The notes below the pieces were generated by a model. That model made no database searches, had not been told where the DNA came from, and was given only the letters and a program-made list of their open reading frames with translations. Of a stretch of DNA of 64,000 nt, positions 36,594 to 49,816 are shown in pieces. Source of the DNA: Photobacterium halotolerans DSM 18316 (GTDB taxonomy: Bacteria; Pseudomonadota; Gammaproteobacteria; Enterobacterales; Vibrionaceae); contig NZ_KE384321.1 in the NCBI RefSeq assembly GCF_000425165.1, forward strand, positions 254,235 to 318,234, read 5' to 3'. Numbering within the stretch: the stretch's first letter is position 1; each line of letters starts with the position of its first letter. A program made the translations under genes and the position numbers.

Positions 36594-39500
36594 ATGCGCA
36601 ATCTCACCGTATTCGTACTCTCGTTAGTCTTATTGATCACCGTCTTTCCCTGCTACGCCAGTGAAGAGTCAGATTCCGCCGCCACCACACAGCAAACGTC
36701 CGATTACAGTGAAGCACTGGACAAACAGATTGCGCTGGCCAAGGAGCTGGGGACAACGCCTGAGAATGAGAAATTACTGGAGAAACTGCTTCAGGCGCAG
36801 GATCAATTGCAAAAAACGGAAACCTATAAAACGCAAATCGAAAAGAATCAGCAGCTACTTGATAACTTCAATGAACAAACAGAAACCATAAAAACGCAAA
36901 TCAGTGACTTTAATGCCTCAACCTTTCCTGACTTCAGCCAGTGGGGCCAGGATCAGCTGACACTTGAAATAGCGGAGCAGGACAACAAGTTAGAGCAGCT
37001 TGAATTACAACGACACAACTATCGCAACGAGATTGAAGACATAGAGCGCAGTATTGAAGCGTTTCCTAAACGGGTCGAGCAACTGCGCCAACAAATAGAT
37101 AGTGCTGATAAAGCCCGCAAACAGGCAGAAAGAGATCGCGATAACCCGCTCTTGCTGGTTCATAACATTGAGTATGCGTTTTATGACACCCAGTTGTCAG
37201 CCCTCGAAGCCGAACAACTGACCGGCGATAATCGTCGCACACTCAGTAAACAAAAACTCCAGCTGGTCAATATAGAAATAGAAGCCAGACAGGCTTACCG
37301 TAACAATCTGCAATTAATGCTGAACCGGCTACTCCGAACCGATGCCGAACAATCTGCCGTCGATACCGATGAACTGGTACAAGAGCTGGTCGATCTTCCC
37401 CCTGAACTGAAACAGCTCAGTGAAGAAAACCGTCGCTATGCCCGTGTGTTGTCCTCGCTGTCAGATCAGCTGGATCAGGTTCAGCTGCAACAGGAAAAAG
37501 CCGACCAGCAATCAGAACAAGTGGTAAAAACGGCTGAGGATCTGAATAACATGGCCGAGTGGCTCTCCCTCAGCCCTGCTTTCAGTGAAAACATGCGTAC
37601 GCGGCTCAAGAGACTGCCAGATCCGCCGGATATGTCAGAACTCGACAATAACATCGCTCAAAATCAGATCCGTAAATATGAATACCAGCAACGGTTTGAA
37701 GATCTCACAGAAAGCGCAAAGTCAGCGCCGGAAAGAACCCTGTCTGAAGATCAGCAAACCCAGCAATCAGAGCTTATTCAGAACAATCTGTCTTTGCTAG
37801 AAAAGCTGATAGACAGCAGTGACATCCTGATTTATCAGCAAGCGACCTTAAAAGTCGCTTATGACAAGCTGGACTCATCACTGAATAACCTGAAAAACAG
37901 AGCGGCACGCTTGCTGTTCCTGGCCCCGGACACTAATGCATTCAGTCTGAAATTAGCCACCGACACACTGGAGAAATTACAGTGGTTTTTTTCACCGACG
38001 CACTGGCTGGGTTTACTCAAAGTCCCTTTGGTTGCCGATCCTGTGCTACTGGCTTTCTGTCTGATCATTGTCGCACTGCTGATCATCGCCCTCAGCTGGA
38101 GCCGTGCACGCTGGAAGAAATATTTACAAGAAACCAGTCAGTATATAGGCAAAGTCACCAAAGACAGGTTCAGCTTCAGTACCATCAATGTCATCTTCTC
38201 CGGTCTGTTTGCCTGGCCGGCACCACTGGTTGTCGCCGTCATTGGCGCTCTGCTAAGTGCGCTTTGGCAATTACCTTTTATCCATCACTTAGGTCAGGCC
38301 CTTGCGCTGCCATTGCCGCTGGTCATGTACTGTTTCATGAGAGAGCTGGTGCGGCCGGACGGTCTGCTCATCAAACATTTTGACTGGCAACCCAACCTGG
38401 TCATGCGCTGCTTCGGCCATTATCGTCGATTGATCTGGATATACCTCCCTATGATGGTGATCCAGAACTTTGCCTTCTATTACAACGATATTGATGTGAA
38501 CGCCACCCTGGGACGGCTTGCTTTTATCATCAGTAACTTAGCCATCAGTTACTTTCTGTGGAAAATGGCCAATGAGCGTATTCCTATGACATACCGGGAT
38601 TTACCCCAAGGCCATTTACACCTTGGCCATCATTTATTCTGGTGGCTGCTGATTTTATTACCGCAAGCGCTTAACTATTTTGCTCTGCTGGGTTATCTGG
38701 GCTCAGCACAACAGCTGATGTCCAAACTCGAATATGCTGCAGTGCTGGGCGTGTTTACCCTCTTGGTGTATTACCTGATCAAGCGCCTTATGCTGATTCA
38801 GCGACGCAGACTGGCTTTCGAGCGGGCAAAAGCAAAACGTCAGGAAATATTAGCGCAACGCAGAGCGGAATTGCTCGAGGGCAAAGAGGAGTCAACCAGC
38901 AGTGAGCTGCAAATTGAAATTGAAGAGCCAGAAGTCGATCTGGATGTCATCAGTGCGCAATCGCTGCGGCTTTTGCGCTCGCTGTTGCTGCTGATATACC
39001 TGTTTATTCTCGCTCTCTTGTCATCAGATTTATACCAGGCCACCAGCTTCCTGGAAGACATTACACTCTGGGATGTCAATGCCAATATCGACGGGATAGA
39101 ACAACTTAGCCATATCACGCTGAAAAGTGTGCTGCTCGCCATTCTGGCACTCTGGCTGACTGCGATTCTGGCCCGTGATTTACCCGGTGCAATGGAGCTG
39201 CTGGTACTGCAACACATCAGCCTGAGCCCGGGAACCGGCTATGCGATTACATCCCTCACCCGCTATCTGGCCATTTTCTTTGGCATCATTATTGGCTCGG
39301 CATTGATAGGTTTTGAATGGTCGAAAATGCAATGGTTGATTGCGGCGCTGGGTGTCGGTCTGGGTTTTGGTTTGCAGGAGATTTTCGCCAATTTTATCTC
39401 AGGCTTGATCGTACTGTTTGAGAAGCCCATCCGGATAGGTGATACGGTCACTATCCGTGATCTTACCGGGATTGTGGCAAAAATTAATACGCGGGCAACC

Positions 39501-39911
39501 ACCATTGTCGACTGGGACAGAAAAGAAGTCATCGTGCCGAACAAAGCCTTTGTGACAGAGCAATTTGTCAACTGGTCGTTATCGGATTCTATTACCCGGG
39601 TAACCATAGCTATCAGTGTGAAATATCTGGCTGATACTGAATTGGTGACCCGGCTGTTATTTGAAGCGGCAGATGAATGTGAACTGGTGCTGGACAATCC
39701 TGAACCCGAAGTGTTTTTCCTGAGTATTACCGCAGATGCGCAAAATTTTGAAGTGCGGGCTTATGCCGCAGAAACCGGCCACCGGCTCAGCCTCACTCAT
39801 GATCTCCACAGCCGGATCAAACGTAAGTTCCTGGCACACGATATCAGTATTGCGCACCCTCAACTTGAAATTGCCATCAAGAAGCAGCAGCGCCACCCTT
39901 TGAGCCGCTAG
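36594..39911 (+). CDS. mscM: Miniconductance mechanosensitive channel MscM (YjeP-like)
   Basis: Large MscS-family channel that releases solutes on osmotic downshock. 1105 residues (E. coli MscM 1107). Signal peptide, about 450 residues of periplasmic coiled coil (Gln/Glu-rich), about eleven membrane helices from residue 480, then the MscS pore and beta domain with ALGVGLGFGLQEIFANF and EKPIRIGDTVTIRDLTG (about residues 915-955). IQRRRLAFERAKAKRQE and AISQAQSLRL-like VISAQSLRLLRS match MscM better than MscK. No clear ribosome site before the ATG. Confidence 0.92.
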   Translation: MRNLTVFVLSLVLLITVFPCYASEESDSAATTQQTSDYSEALDKQIALAKELGTTPENEKLLEKLLQAQDQLQKTETYKTQIEKNQQLLDNFNEQTETIKTQISDFNASTFPDFSQWGQDQLTLEIAEQDNKLEQLELQRHNYRNEIEDIERSIEAFPKRVEQLRQQIDSADKARKQAERDRDNPLLLVHNIEYAFYDTQLSALEAEQLTGDNRRTLSKQKLQLVNIEIEARQAYRNNLQLMLNRLLRTDAEQSAVDTDELVQELVDLPPELKQLSEENRRYARVLSSLSDQLDQVQLQQEKADQQSEQVVKTAEDLNNMAEWLSLSPAFSENMRTRLKRLPDPPDMSELDNNIAQNQIRKYEYQQRFEDLTESAKSAPERTLSEDQQTQQSELIQNNLSLLEKLIDSSDILIYQQATLKVAYDKLDSSLNNLKNRAARLLFLAPDTNAFSLKLATDTLEKLQWFFSPTHWLGLLKVPLVADPVLLAFCLIIVALLIIALSWSRARWKKYLQETSQYIGKVTKDRFSFSTINVIFSGLFAWPAPLVVAVIGALLSALWQLPFIHHLGQALALPLPLVMYCFMRELVRPDGLLIKHFDWQPNLVMRCFGHYRRLIWIYLPMMVIQNFAFYYNDIDVNATLGRLAFIISNLAISYFLWKMANERIPMTYRDLPQGHLHLGHHLFWWLLILLPQALNYFALLGYLGSAQQLMSKLEYAAVLGVFTLLVYYLIKRLMLIQRRRLAFERAKAKRQEILAQRRAELLEGKEESTSSELQIEIEEPEVDLDVISAQSLRLLRSLLLLIYLFILALLSSDLYQATSFLEDITLWDVNANIDGIEQLSHITLKSVLLAILALWLTAILARDLPGAMELLVLQHISLSPGTGYAITSLTRYLAIFFGIIIGSALIGFEWSKMQWLIAALGVGLGFGLQEIFANFISGLIVLFEKPIRIGDTVTIRDLTGIVAKINTRATTIVDWDRKEVIVPNKAFVTEQFVNWSLSDSITRVTIAISVKYLADTELVTRLLFEAADECELVLDNPEPEVFFLSITADAQNFEVRAYAAETGHRLSLTHDLHSRIKRKFLAHDISIAHPQLEIAIKKQQRHPLSR

Positions 39912-39922
39912 CGACAGCAACG

Positions 39923-39947
39923 AAAAAGGCAGTCCATTGGACTGCCT
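39923..39947 (-). terminator. alaE terminator
   Basis: On the minus strand AGGCAGTCC AAT GGACTGCCT followed by TTTTT. It lies between the convergent mscM and alaE genes. Confidence 0.8.
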
Positions 39948-39975
39948 CTCAGTAAAGACGCTATAACTGGCGGTG

Positions 39976-40419
39976 TTAAGCCTGCTGGTAGTAACCTGGT
40001 ACCCTGAACATACGACGGCAAACTTCAAGAAACTGGCCATAGACGCCACCCAGCACACCGCTTACCAGCGCATTAGTTGCTACCGCTGTCATAATTTGCT
40101 CGGGCTCTGCCCCCACAAACCAAAGGATAGCGGCATAAACAGGCGACTGGAATAGCACGTAAGCCAGCATATCTGAGACGAATTTCATCCGGCCCGACGG
40201 GCTCAGTTTTGCGCCCTGACGGATCATCCAGTCGCGAAAGACGCCGTAAGGCCAGGCAATGGCGATGTTAACCGGAATTGACAATGTTCGGGAAGCCAGC
40301 GACTGCTGGAAGGTCATCCCTGAGATAAACACTTCGATCATCATGCCTGTGATAAAGCAGAACACCACCATTGCAAAAGTGTCTGCTGCCGCATTGCGCA
40401 CATTAAATTGTTCTTTCAC
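39976..40419 (-). CDS. alaE: L-alanine exporter AlaE
   Basis: Small inner-membrane exporter that lowers internal L-alanine. 147 residues (E. coli 149) with four hydrophobic helices. The family stretches [36 protein letters not shown] and [20 protein letters not shown] are clear. The ATG is at 40419 with no strong Shine-Dalgarno. Single gene with its own terminator. Confidence 0.93.
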   Translation of the reverse strand: MKEQFNVRNAAADTFAMVVFCFITGMMIEVFISGMTFQQSLASRTLSIPVNIAIAWPYGVFRDWMIRQGAKLSPSGRMKFVSDMLAYVLFQSPVYAAILWFVGAEPEQIMTAVATNALVSGVLGGVYGQFLEVCRRMFRVPGYYQQA

Positions 40420-41040
40420 TGCCGCTCCGAACCATTAACCAGAGATAAAAGCCAACATAGGCGATTCAAAAAGACCATATGACCAGAATCACCACATACA
40501 ACCAGTCATTCGTCATATTAAACCAACTTTCAGGTAAAATATCTCACTGTATTAATATTAATGTTGTCTATTTACAACCAATAATCGTGATCAAAGCCGC
40601 ATCTTTAGCTACATGCGCACTACTGACGTGCTACTCAGGTATTTCTCGCCTTCTGTTGTCCGGCTTTTCTGCATGTTTTCTGGCACAAAAGTGGCCGGTA
40701 AGCTCAGTTTGTCAGTTGATAAACACAGCTTATCGCTAAGATTCGGTTTATTTATATAAAAACCCACCCCAATCATCACATCACTTTTCATACGCTATTT
40801 TTATAATATTTTCATTCACTTATAGGTTAACAAACTTGCCAGTTACATCTAACAGGCAATTAACACTGTCAAGTTTGCCAAAAATCGTACGCATAAGGTG
40901 CACTTTACTGGGTCATGACTGAAGATTATGCCAAAGGAAGATAAAGCTGCAGGTTTTTATCGCGAAGACACAGGGACACAAAAGAGATATATCTACAAAA
41001 ATGAAATTTAATTACATTTCATGACCAAGTTCGCAGCAAA
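40420..41040. other. Intergenic stretch between alaE and the M4 protease
   Basis: About 620 bases, AT-rich. An inverted pair AAACTTG (near 40829) and CAAGTTT (near 40870) is the only visible structure. A plus-strand frame at 40479-40739 has no ribosome site and no family look. Confidence 0.4.
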
Positions 41041-41066
41041 GAAAAAGGGAGCACAAGGCTCCCTTC
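41041..41066 (-). terminator. Terminator of the M4 protease gene
   Basis: On the minus strand AAGGGAGC, five-base loop, GCTCCCTT followed by T-run, about 24 bases after the stop codon. Confidence 0.85.
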
Positions 41067-41089
41067 CGGTTGGTCGCGTTGAACGCGGC

Positions 41090-43546
<2,457 letters not shown>

Positions 43547-43581
43547 CAAAAAGACCCGCTGATTGCTCAACGGGTCTTTTC
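43547..43581 (-). terminator. Terminator of tRNA-Ser copy 2
   Basis: On the minus strand AAAAGACCCG, loop of 12 bases, CGGGTCTTTTT. It directly follows the tRNA. Confidence 0.8.
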
Positions 43582-43587
43582 TGAATG

Positions 43588-43675
43588 TGGCGGTGAGGGA
43601 GGGATTCGAACCCTCGATACGTTGCCGTATACACACTTTCCAGGCGTGCTCCTTCAGCCACTCGGACACCTCACC
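43588..43675 (-). tRNA. tRNA-Ser (anticodon GGA), copy 2
   Basis: 88 bases on the minus strand, identical through the gene to the copy at 36307-36394, with anticodon loop CTGGAAA and an encoded CCA end. The seven bases after CCA (CATTCAG) are also shared, while the upstream flanks differ. It is a single gene with its own terminator. Confidence 0.95.
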
Positions 43676-43922
43676 TAATTTTGGTTACTGCGCTTGCTCA
43701 GCAACGGGGCGTAACTATAGTGTTGCCCCTGGCCGAGGTCAACCCAAATCATCACATTATCAATCAAGTGGATACTTTTGCAGCATTGTCAGGCTCACAC
43801 CTCCCTTTTTTCATGTTTCCCCGTCACAAGGCTATGTCTTCTGGCTCTGCCTGCTACAATACCGTTATTCTGCTCACAGGCGCCGGAACAGCGTGCCTGC
43901 CCATTTGAAAGAGAAACTGATA

Positions 43923-44498
43923 ATGTCTGCGCAACTTTCGGCAATTTTGCAAGACCCTGAACTCAGTCAGCATTTACTGTCTGAGTATCAAACCCGCGGC
44001 TTTGTAACGGCAATGGCGGCGGCTCCTCATTTACTGGATCCGGCTGAATGGCTGGCGTACCTGTGGGGTGGTGATGAAACCTCGCCATTTACCAGTCATC
44101 AAGAGTTGGAAAATTATGCCAACGCCATCGTTCAGATATGGAACGAAGCGCGTCAGGCCTTGTTGTCCAATAGCTGGGAATGGCCGGAAGGCTGCGAGTT
44201 GGATGACAAAGAATTGATCACACCAGCCACCCGTGAATTTGCCGAAGGCGTATTACAGGGCTGGCAATTGGCGCGGGATGACTGGGAAACCATTATGCCG
44301 GAAAACAGCCAGGACAATGCCCTGCTGGGCGGCGTGCTGCTTTCTGTCAGCCTGCTGTATGATCCGGAAAGTGCAATGGCCGCCTTATCTGAGCAAGGCG
44401 CCGAAGGGCTGGCACAATTTGAAGAAATATTCAAAGCCATCCCTCCCATGCTGTGCGGCCTCACTCAGCGCGCACAACAGCTTACCGAAAACCAATGA
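43923..44498 (+). CDS. UPF0149 family protein (YecA/YgfB type)
   Basis: 191 residues of the alpha-helical UPF0149 fold: SEYQTRGFVTAMAAAPHLLD and the conserved WLAYLWGGDE, then EFAEGVLQGWQLARDDWE. It lacks the C-terminal SEC-C zinc motif of long YecA proteins. Function unknown. The ATG at 43923 fits the family N-terminus; the frame runs upstream to 43563 through the tRNA gene, which cannot be coding. It converges on the TRAP permease gene. Confidence 0.87.
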   Translation: MSAQLSAILQDPELSQHLLSEYQTRGFVTAMAAAPHLLDPAEWLAYLWGGDETSPFTSHQELENYANAIVQIWNEARQALLSNSWEWPEGCELDDKELITPATREFAEGVLQGWQLARDDWETIMPENSQDNALLGGVLLSVSLLYDPESAMAALSEQGAEGLAQFEEIFKAIPPMLCGLTQRAQQLTENQ

Positions 44499-44555
44499 TA
44501 CCAACCGCCGGGCAGCCACTTCTGCCCGGCTGATTACACTGACTGGCAACCAGCG

Positions 44556-46457
44556 TCAGTGGGTCACTTCCGCCTTCTGCCGGCTTACCTTAGTGTTGAC
44601 CACGACTATCCCGATGACAGCCACTAACGCGGCTAACCTGGCCGAGTCATCCATGAACAGAATAATCAGTGCCAATGCCAGCAATACCACTCTGAACGGC
44701 TTATTGAGCGGATTAATCAACCGCCCCTCAATCCCCCCCGCAAAAGCGATAATCAGCCCTGCCGTCGTTGCAATGCCAATCACAAAATGCAGTGTGTCTC
44801 CATTGCCCAGGATCAGCCCGGAAAATGCCATCATCGCAGGGATCAGGAAAAAGCCCTGAGCCAGTTTAAACGCCTGCACCGCGGATCGCATCGGCGATGC
44901 ATTCGCAATACCGGCACCGGCAAAGGCCGCCAGAGCGATAGGTGGCGTGACATTAGAAGTCTGTGACAGCCAGAAAACAATCATGTGGGCCGTCAGAATT
45001 GGCAAACCGAAATCATTGAGTGCCGGCACCGCCATTACGGACAACACTATGTACGCGGCTGTAACCGGCAAGCCCATACCCAGAACCACCGCCGCCAGTG
45101 CAATCAGCAGAAGTGCCGACCATAAGTGACCGCCGGACAGCGCCAGCAGAAACTGGGTGAACTGCAGGCCAATACCGGTTTGCCCGACAACACCAACGAC
45201 AATACCGGCCGTTGCGCAGGCCACTGAAATCGGCAGTGCCATCAATGCCCCCTCTTTCATGCCTTCCAGCACCTGGCGCAGGCTGACACGGCTGGATTTG
45301 CGGCACAAGGCGGAAACCAGGACAGCGACGCACCCGGCAATGCCGACCAGTTCCGGCGAGTAACTCATCATCAGCAGTGCAGTGACCAGAATCAATGGCG
45401 CAAGGAAGTGCCAGCCGTTGGTCAGTACTTCACGCACACCTGCTTTGACATCCATCCCTTCCAGCCCCAGCTTGCAGGCCATCAGGTGAACATACAGCAG
45501 CGTGCAGGCAAAATACAAAACCGCAGGTGCAATCGACACCAGCAATATTTCGCTATAAGGGATCCCGGTAAACTGCGCCATGACAAAGGCGCCCGCCCCC
45601 ATCACAGGCGGCATGATCTGCCCCCCAGTGGATGCAGCGGCTTCAATACCGGCAGCTTGCTCAGGTTTGTAGCCCAGCTTTTTCATCATCGGAATCGTTA
45701 ACGAGCCGGTGGTCACCGTGTTGGCAATCGCAGAGCCGGAAATAGAGCCTAACGCCGCCGACGCGATCACACTGGCTTTTGCCGGGCCCCCGCGGTATTT
45801 ACCGGCAACAGCAAAAGCAATATCGATGAAAAATTGCCCGGCGCCGGTCACCTGCAGAAAAGCACCGAACAGCACGAAAATAAACACTACCCCGGCCGCA
45901 ATCGCTAAAGGCGCGCCGTATACCCCGTTGGTGGAAAAAATATGGAATCGGATCAGCTCTTCCAGTGCAAACCCTTTGCTGGCGATACCTGAAGGTAAGG
46001 CATCACCAAACAGCGCATAAGTGATAAAGACCGCCGCTATCACCACCATCACCATGCCGACAGATCGCCGGGTCGCTTCCAGTAAGGCAACGATAGTGAT
46101 CAGCCCGGCCAGTTGGTCTGACCCTTTCAGCCCATCCAGTAAAAAACTGATATCGTCATAATCAAACTGAACAATGTGCCAGGTTGCCCAGATGGTGGCA
46201 GCCGACAACACAAAATCGACACTACGTGCCGCCAGATATAAAGCCAAAGAATGGCTCTGTTTGATTAATGGCTGAGTGAGAAACACTAACACCAGAATCC
46301 AGCTTAAGTGTACCGGACGAAAAACAGGCGCCGCTAATTCTGCAGTCACCCCTTGCCAAATCTGAAAGGCAGACAAAACGATAGCCGCTATAGCGGCTAT
46401 TTTCATCAGCATATCGGCAAGCTTTTGCCCCTGCCGGGCCGTGGCTGTCGTTGACAT
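44556..46457 (-). CDS. TRAP transporter permease, fused 4TM/12TM (TAXI type)
   Basis: Membrane part of a tripartite ATP-independent transporter. 633 residues with about 18 hydrophobic helices; the small Q-type and large M-type subunits are fused, as in TAXI systems. The M-domain signatures GSISGSAIANTVTTGSLTIP and TGGQIMPPVMGAGAF are visible. ATG 46457 follows GGGAG by five bases and is preferred to the ATG at 46469. Downstream of its binding protein by 76 bases. Confidence 0.93.
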   Translation of the reverse strand: MSTTATARQGQKLADMLMKIAAIAAIVLSAFQIWQGVTAELAAPVFRPVHLSWILVLVFLTQPLIKQSHSLALYLAARSVDFVLSAATIWATWHIVQFDYDDISFLLDGLKGSDQLAGLITIVALLEATRRSVGMVMVVIAAVFITYALFGDALPSGIASKGFALEELIRFHIFSTNGVYGAPLAIAAGVVFIFVLFGAFLQVTGAGQFFIDIAFAVAGKYRGGPAKASVIASAALGSISGSAIANTVTTGSLTIPMMKKLGYKPEQAAGIEAAASTGGQIMPPVMGAGAFVMAQFTGIPYSEILLVSIAPAVLYFACTLLYVHLMACKLGLEGMDVKAGVREVLTNGWHFLAPLILVTALLMMSYSPELVGIAGCVAVLVSALCRKSSRVSLRQVLEGMKEGALMALPISVACATAGIVVGVVGQTGIGLQFTQFLLALSGGHLWSALLLIALAAVVLGMGLPVTAAYIVLSVMAVPALNDFGLPILTAHMIVFWLSQTSNVTPPIALAAFAGAGIANASPMRSAVQAFKLAQGFFLIPAMMAFSGLILGNGDTLHFVIGIATTAGLIIAFAGGIEGRLINPLNKPFRVVLLALALIILFMDDSARLAALVAVIGIVVVNTKVSRQKAEVTH

Positions 46458-46533
46458 AAATACTCCCATTCAGCACAAGGGCCGAGAGACAGACCCGGGT
46501 CTGCACTTCCCTGCCCCTGAAAACAACCCATGT

Positions 46534-47475
46534 TTACTGAGACTGCTCATCCAGATATTGCTGGGCGCCAGGATGCAATGGCACACCATCAAGTTTTTTC
46601 ATATTTTCAAGCGTCGTATATTGAGTCACGCTGATCGTTTTACGAATCTTGTCCATATTCTCGAAAGCGGTTTTGGTCATTTCATACGCCAGTTTGTTAT
46701 CCAGATCTTTATTGACCACTAACACATTCCAGATTGCCGGCGCTTTAAAGCTTGCGACATTCTTATAGGTATCAGCGGGTGCTTCGATCAATTGATAAGA
46801 GGGATTGGCCGCTGTGATTTTCGCCATATCCGCTTCGGTAAACGACAAAATACGGATATTCCGGGTCAATGCCAGCTCAGTGATCGCGCCGACACCTAAG
46901 CTGCCCACAATGGCTCCGGCATCAATCTGACCATTGGCAATCGCACTGGTGGTCGCGGTGTAATTGAGTGATTGGGCCTGAATATCTTTTTCTTCAACCC
47001 CCAGGGCATTTAAAATATTAACCGCGCTGACTCGCGTACCCGAACCCGGCGCGCCAAGCGAAACCTTTTTACCTTTAAGATCAGCAATACTGTGGATATC
47101 TGAATCCGCAGGCACCATAAACTGGACAACATTGGGATAGAGAGCAAACAAAACTACCGCATCCATTTTTCTCGGGAAGGGTTTAGTGCCTTCATAGGCC
47201 TGCTCAACCACATTGCCCATCGCGATCCCCGCCAGCTGCTTATGGGTGGACACTTTGATCACGTTTTCAACCGAAGCGGCAGTCACCTCAGCCCGCATGT
47301 CAAAGTTATCAATATTCTCACTCCAGATCTTGGCCAGCATCCCGCCTAACGGGTAATAAGTACCACTCTGACTGCCTGTTCCTATGGTGTAATTTTCCGC
47401 ACTCGCCTGAACCGAAAAGGTAAGCAGTGCTGTTGTTGTGAAGGCCAGCCAGCTTTTTCTGAATTGTGTCAGCAT
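46534..47475 (-). CDS. TAXI-family TRAP solute-binding protein
   Basis: Periplasmic receptor that delivers its ligand to the fused TRAP permease. 313 residues with a signal peptide (about residues 1-26) and the TAXI N-terminus NYTIGTGSQSGTYYPLGGML. The GAPGSGTRVSAVNIL stretch is the ligand-cleft motif. Glutamate/glutamine and other organic acids are ligands of known members; the ligand here is unknown. First gene of the transporter unit. Confidence 0.93.
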   Translation of the reverse strand: MLTQFRKSWLAFTTTALLTFSVQASAENYTIGTGSQSGTYYPLGGMLAKIWSENIDNFDMRAEVTAASVENVIKVSTHKQLAGIAMGNVVEQAYEGTKPFPRKMDAVVLFALYPNVVQFMVPADSDIHSIADLKGKKVSLGAPGSGTRVSAVNILNALGVEEKDIQAQSLNYTATTSAIANGQIDAGAIVGSLGVGAITELALTRNIRILSFTEADMAKITAANPSYQLIEAPADTYKNVASFKAPAIWNVLVVNKDLDNKLAYEMTKTAFENMDKIRKTISVTQYTTLENMKKLDGVPLHPGAQQYLDEQSQ

Positions 47476-47780
47476 AGTTATGATCCTAGTTTTCAGATAT
47501 TTAACAGGGTTATTGCATTTTATTCATCCTACAAATGTTATTGCCTTGTTGGCATATATGATCAACAAAAAAATACTGACAATGAGATCTCAGGTACCAC
47601 TAAATGTTACAAGCTTGATTTATTTTGTTATAAACCGGTCAGTAAAAGCCGCTGCTCCGGTACCGGTACCAGAATCGGTAAAGACTGACACCCGCACAAT
47701 TTCTGTGCTATCACAATCTGATTTCATGGTCCTTGTTAAATCTCACCACACCTCAGGATGTAAAGTCTTCCGATACAAAA
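47476..47780. other. Intergenic stretch upstream of the TAXI gene
   Basis: About 300 bases between the TAXI binding protein and the nadA terminator. It includes GGTACCGGTACC at 47658, a short near-palindrome. No gene is visible. Confidence 0.35.
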
Positions 47781-47804
47781 AAAAGCGACCATAAGGTCGC
47801 TTTT
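47778..47804 (-). terminator. nadA terminator
   Basis: On the minus strand AAAAGCGACC TTAT GGTCGCTTTT with a longer T-run, 29 bases after the nadA stop. Confidence 0.88.
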
Positions 47805-47832
47805 CGTCTCGGTGAATCTTGTTTTGTCAGGA

Positions 47833-48894
47833 TCAGGCGTTGCCTTTCACTTGCAATTGCAGTGATGCGGCAAAATCCAGCATACGGTTCAACGGGATAA
47901 GAGACTTCACACGAATGGCTTCATCAACAAAGATCTCGTGCTTCTCGCCGCCTTCGCGCAAAGCCGCTTCAATGGCTTTCAAGCCGTTCATTGCCATCCA
48001 GGGACAATGCGCACAGCTTCGGCAAGTCGCACCAGCGCCTGCCGTCGGCGCCTCAATCAGTTCTTTTTCGGGCACCATCTGCTGCATTTTGAAGAAAATG
48101 CCTTTATCGGTCGCAACAATCAGTTTTTGTTGCGGCAGGCTCTTCGCCGCTTTAATCAACTGGCTGGTAGAACCTACAGCATCCGCTAAGGCAACCACAC
48201 TCGCCGGTGATTCAGGGTGAACCAGGATAGCCGCATCCGGATGCAGGTGCTTCATGTCTTTCAGCGCTTTGGCGGAAAACTCATCATGAACAACACACTC
48301 GCCTTGCCACAACAGCATCTCAGCGCCTGTTTTCTTTTGGATATAGCTGCCTAAATGGCGGTCTGGCCCCCAGATGATCGGCTTACCTTCGGCATCCAGA
48401 TGTTCGACAATCTCCAGCGCTATACTGGATGTCACCACCCAGTCAGCGCGTGCTTTGACCGCCGCAGACGTATTCGCGTACACCACCACAGTGTGATCAG
48501 GGTGCGTATCGCAGAATTCGCTGAATTCTTTTTCCGGGCAACCCAAATCCAGAGAGCATTCAGCTTCCAGCGTCGGCATCAGCACCTGTTTTTCTGGGGT
48601 AAGAATCTTGGCCGATTCCCCCATGAAACGCACACCGCAAATAATCAGGGTTTTCGCAGGATGTTGATTACCAAATCGTGCCATTTCCAGCGAATCGCCC
48701 ACAAAACCACCGGTTTCTTCGGCCAGCGCCTGAATTTCAGGATCGGTGTAGTAATGCGCGATCAATACCGCTTCTTTTTCTTCAAGCAGTACTTTGATTT
48801 TCGCTTTGTAATCCACTTGCTCGCTTTGAGTCAGTGGAATCGGTTTGGGCGGAAATGGATACACCATTTCTGAAGGGTCAAATGTCAGGCTCAT
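47833..48894 (-). CDS. nadA: Quinolinate synthase NadA
   Basis: 4Fe-4S enzyme that makes quinolinate from iminoaspartate and dihydroxyacetone phosphate for NAD synthesis. 353 residues (E. coli 347). The [18 protein letters not shown] start, [23 protein letters not shown] and [15 protein letters not shown] hold the conserved cluster cysteines. It is placed after the tol-pal cluster as in enterobacteria. Confidence 0.96.
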   Translation of the reverse strand: MSLTFDPSEMVYPFPPKPIPLTQSEQVDYKAKIKVLLEEKEAVLIAHYYTDPEIQALAEETGGFVGDSLEMARFGNQHPAKTLIICGVRFMGESAKILTPEKQVLMPTLEAECSLDLGCPEKEFSEFCDTHPDHTVVVYANTSAAVKARADWVVTSSIALEIVEHLDAEGKPIIWGPDRHLGSYIQKKTGAEMLLWQGECVVHDEFSAKALKDMKHLHPDAAILVHPESPASVVALADAVGSTSQLIKAAKSLPQQKLIVATDKGIFFKMQQMVPEKELIEAPTAGAGATCRSCAHCPWMAMNGLKAIEAALREGGEKHEIFVDEAIRVKSLIPLNRMLDFAASLQLQVKGNA

Positions 48895-49052
48895 TACGTC
48901 TTGCTCTATCAGCTCGTCCTTACAATCCGCGCATTATACACTGCAATTACGCTGTAATACTAATCGGGATAAGGCACAGAAGGGACAAACAGACACCGCT
49001 AACCCAATTTTGAGAGGTTAGCGGTGAAGAGGTAACAAAGCCGGATATCCGG

Positions 49053-49808
49053 TTATTTAAGATTTTTGAGGCTTTTTTCGGCTTGCTGGGATGTTGCCGT
49101 ATTGGGATACTCTGCAATCACCTGCTCATAGAGTTTTTTTGCATCATCAGGTTTGTTGCCGCGCTCGGCTAACACACCCATCTTCAACAGCGCATCGGCG
49201 CGCTTGTTGGAGTCTTTGAAACTGGCAACGGCTTCAAAGTGCGTTTGAGCATCCGCCATCTTGTTCTGGGTAAAATAAAGCTGCCCAAGCCAGTAATGGG
49301 CATTGGCCGCATACACAGAATCAGGATAAGCGGACAAAAATCCGTTGAACGCTGTTACTGCGCCATCATAATCCTTTTCTTTCAGGATTAAATTCACGGC
49401 ACTTTCATAAGCGGTATTTTCATCAGCGCTGGCGGCATAGGTTTCACCGCCGGATACATCCTTTTTCTCAGCTTGGGCAGCAGCAGGTTGCTCACGACTT
49501 AATTTGTCAATTTCACGATAGAGCTCACGCTGGCGTTCCAGCATCTGCTTCATATCATAACTATTGCGTTCAACCATACCGCGTAGTTCGCCAACTTCAC
49601 GGGACAATTCATCAAGTTGACGCTGCATATCCAGTTGCATCTGGCTACGCGCCTCAAACATACGTTCTAAACGTTGCAGACTGCTTTCGCTGCTTGATGA
49701 GCTGCCTTTGAGCTCAGAAACAGGAGCAGGTGCGGCGACCACAGGGGTCGCCGCACCAATCAGCAACGTTAATGCGACATAACGCATCATGTTACTGTTC
49801 ATTTTCAT
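49053..49808 (-). CDS. cpoB: Cell-division coordinator CpoB (YbgF)
   Basis: Periplasmic partner of TolA that links peptidoglycan synthesis by PBP1B with outer-membrane constriction. 251 residues: signal peptide, an N-terminal trimeric coiled coil (about residues 40-105, for example LQRLERMFEARSQMQLDMQR), a Gln/Ala linker and three TPR units (from about residue 130, AYESAVNLILKEKDYDGAV). It starts nine bases after pal. Confidence 0.94.
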   Translation of the reverse strand: MKMNSNMMRYVALTLLIGAATPVVAAPAPVSELKGSSSSSESSLQRLERMFEARSQMQLDMQRQLDELSREVGELRGMVERNSYDMKQMLERQRELYREIDKLSREQPAAAQAEKKDVSGGETYAASADENTAYESAVNLILKEKDYDGAVTAFNGFLSAYPDSVYAANAHYWLGQLYFTQNKMADAQTHFEAVASFKDSNKRADALLKMGVLAERGNKPDDAKKLYEQVIAEYPNTATSQQAEKSLKNLK

Positions 49809-49816
49809 AACCTTAA

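Noticed and set aside
40479..40739. 86-residue plus-strand frame between alaE and the protease
   Set aside because: No ribosome site, no domain and irregular hydrophobicity; probably chance in AT-rich DNA.
43563..43922. N-terminal extension of the UPF0149 frame
   Set aside because: It crosses the tRNA-Ser(GGA) gene; family similarity begins at the ATG at 43923.
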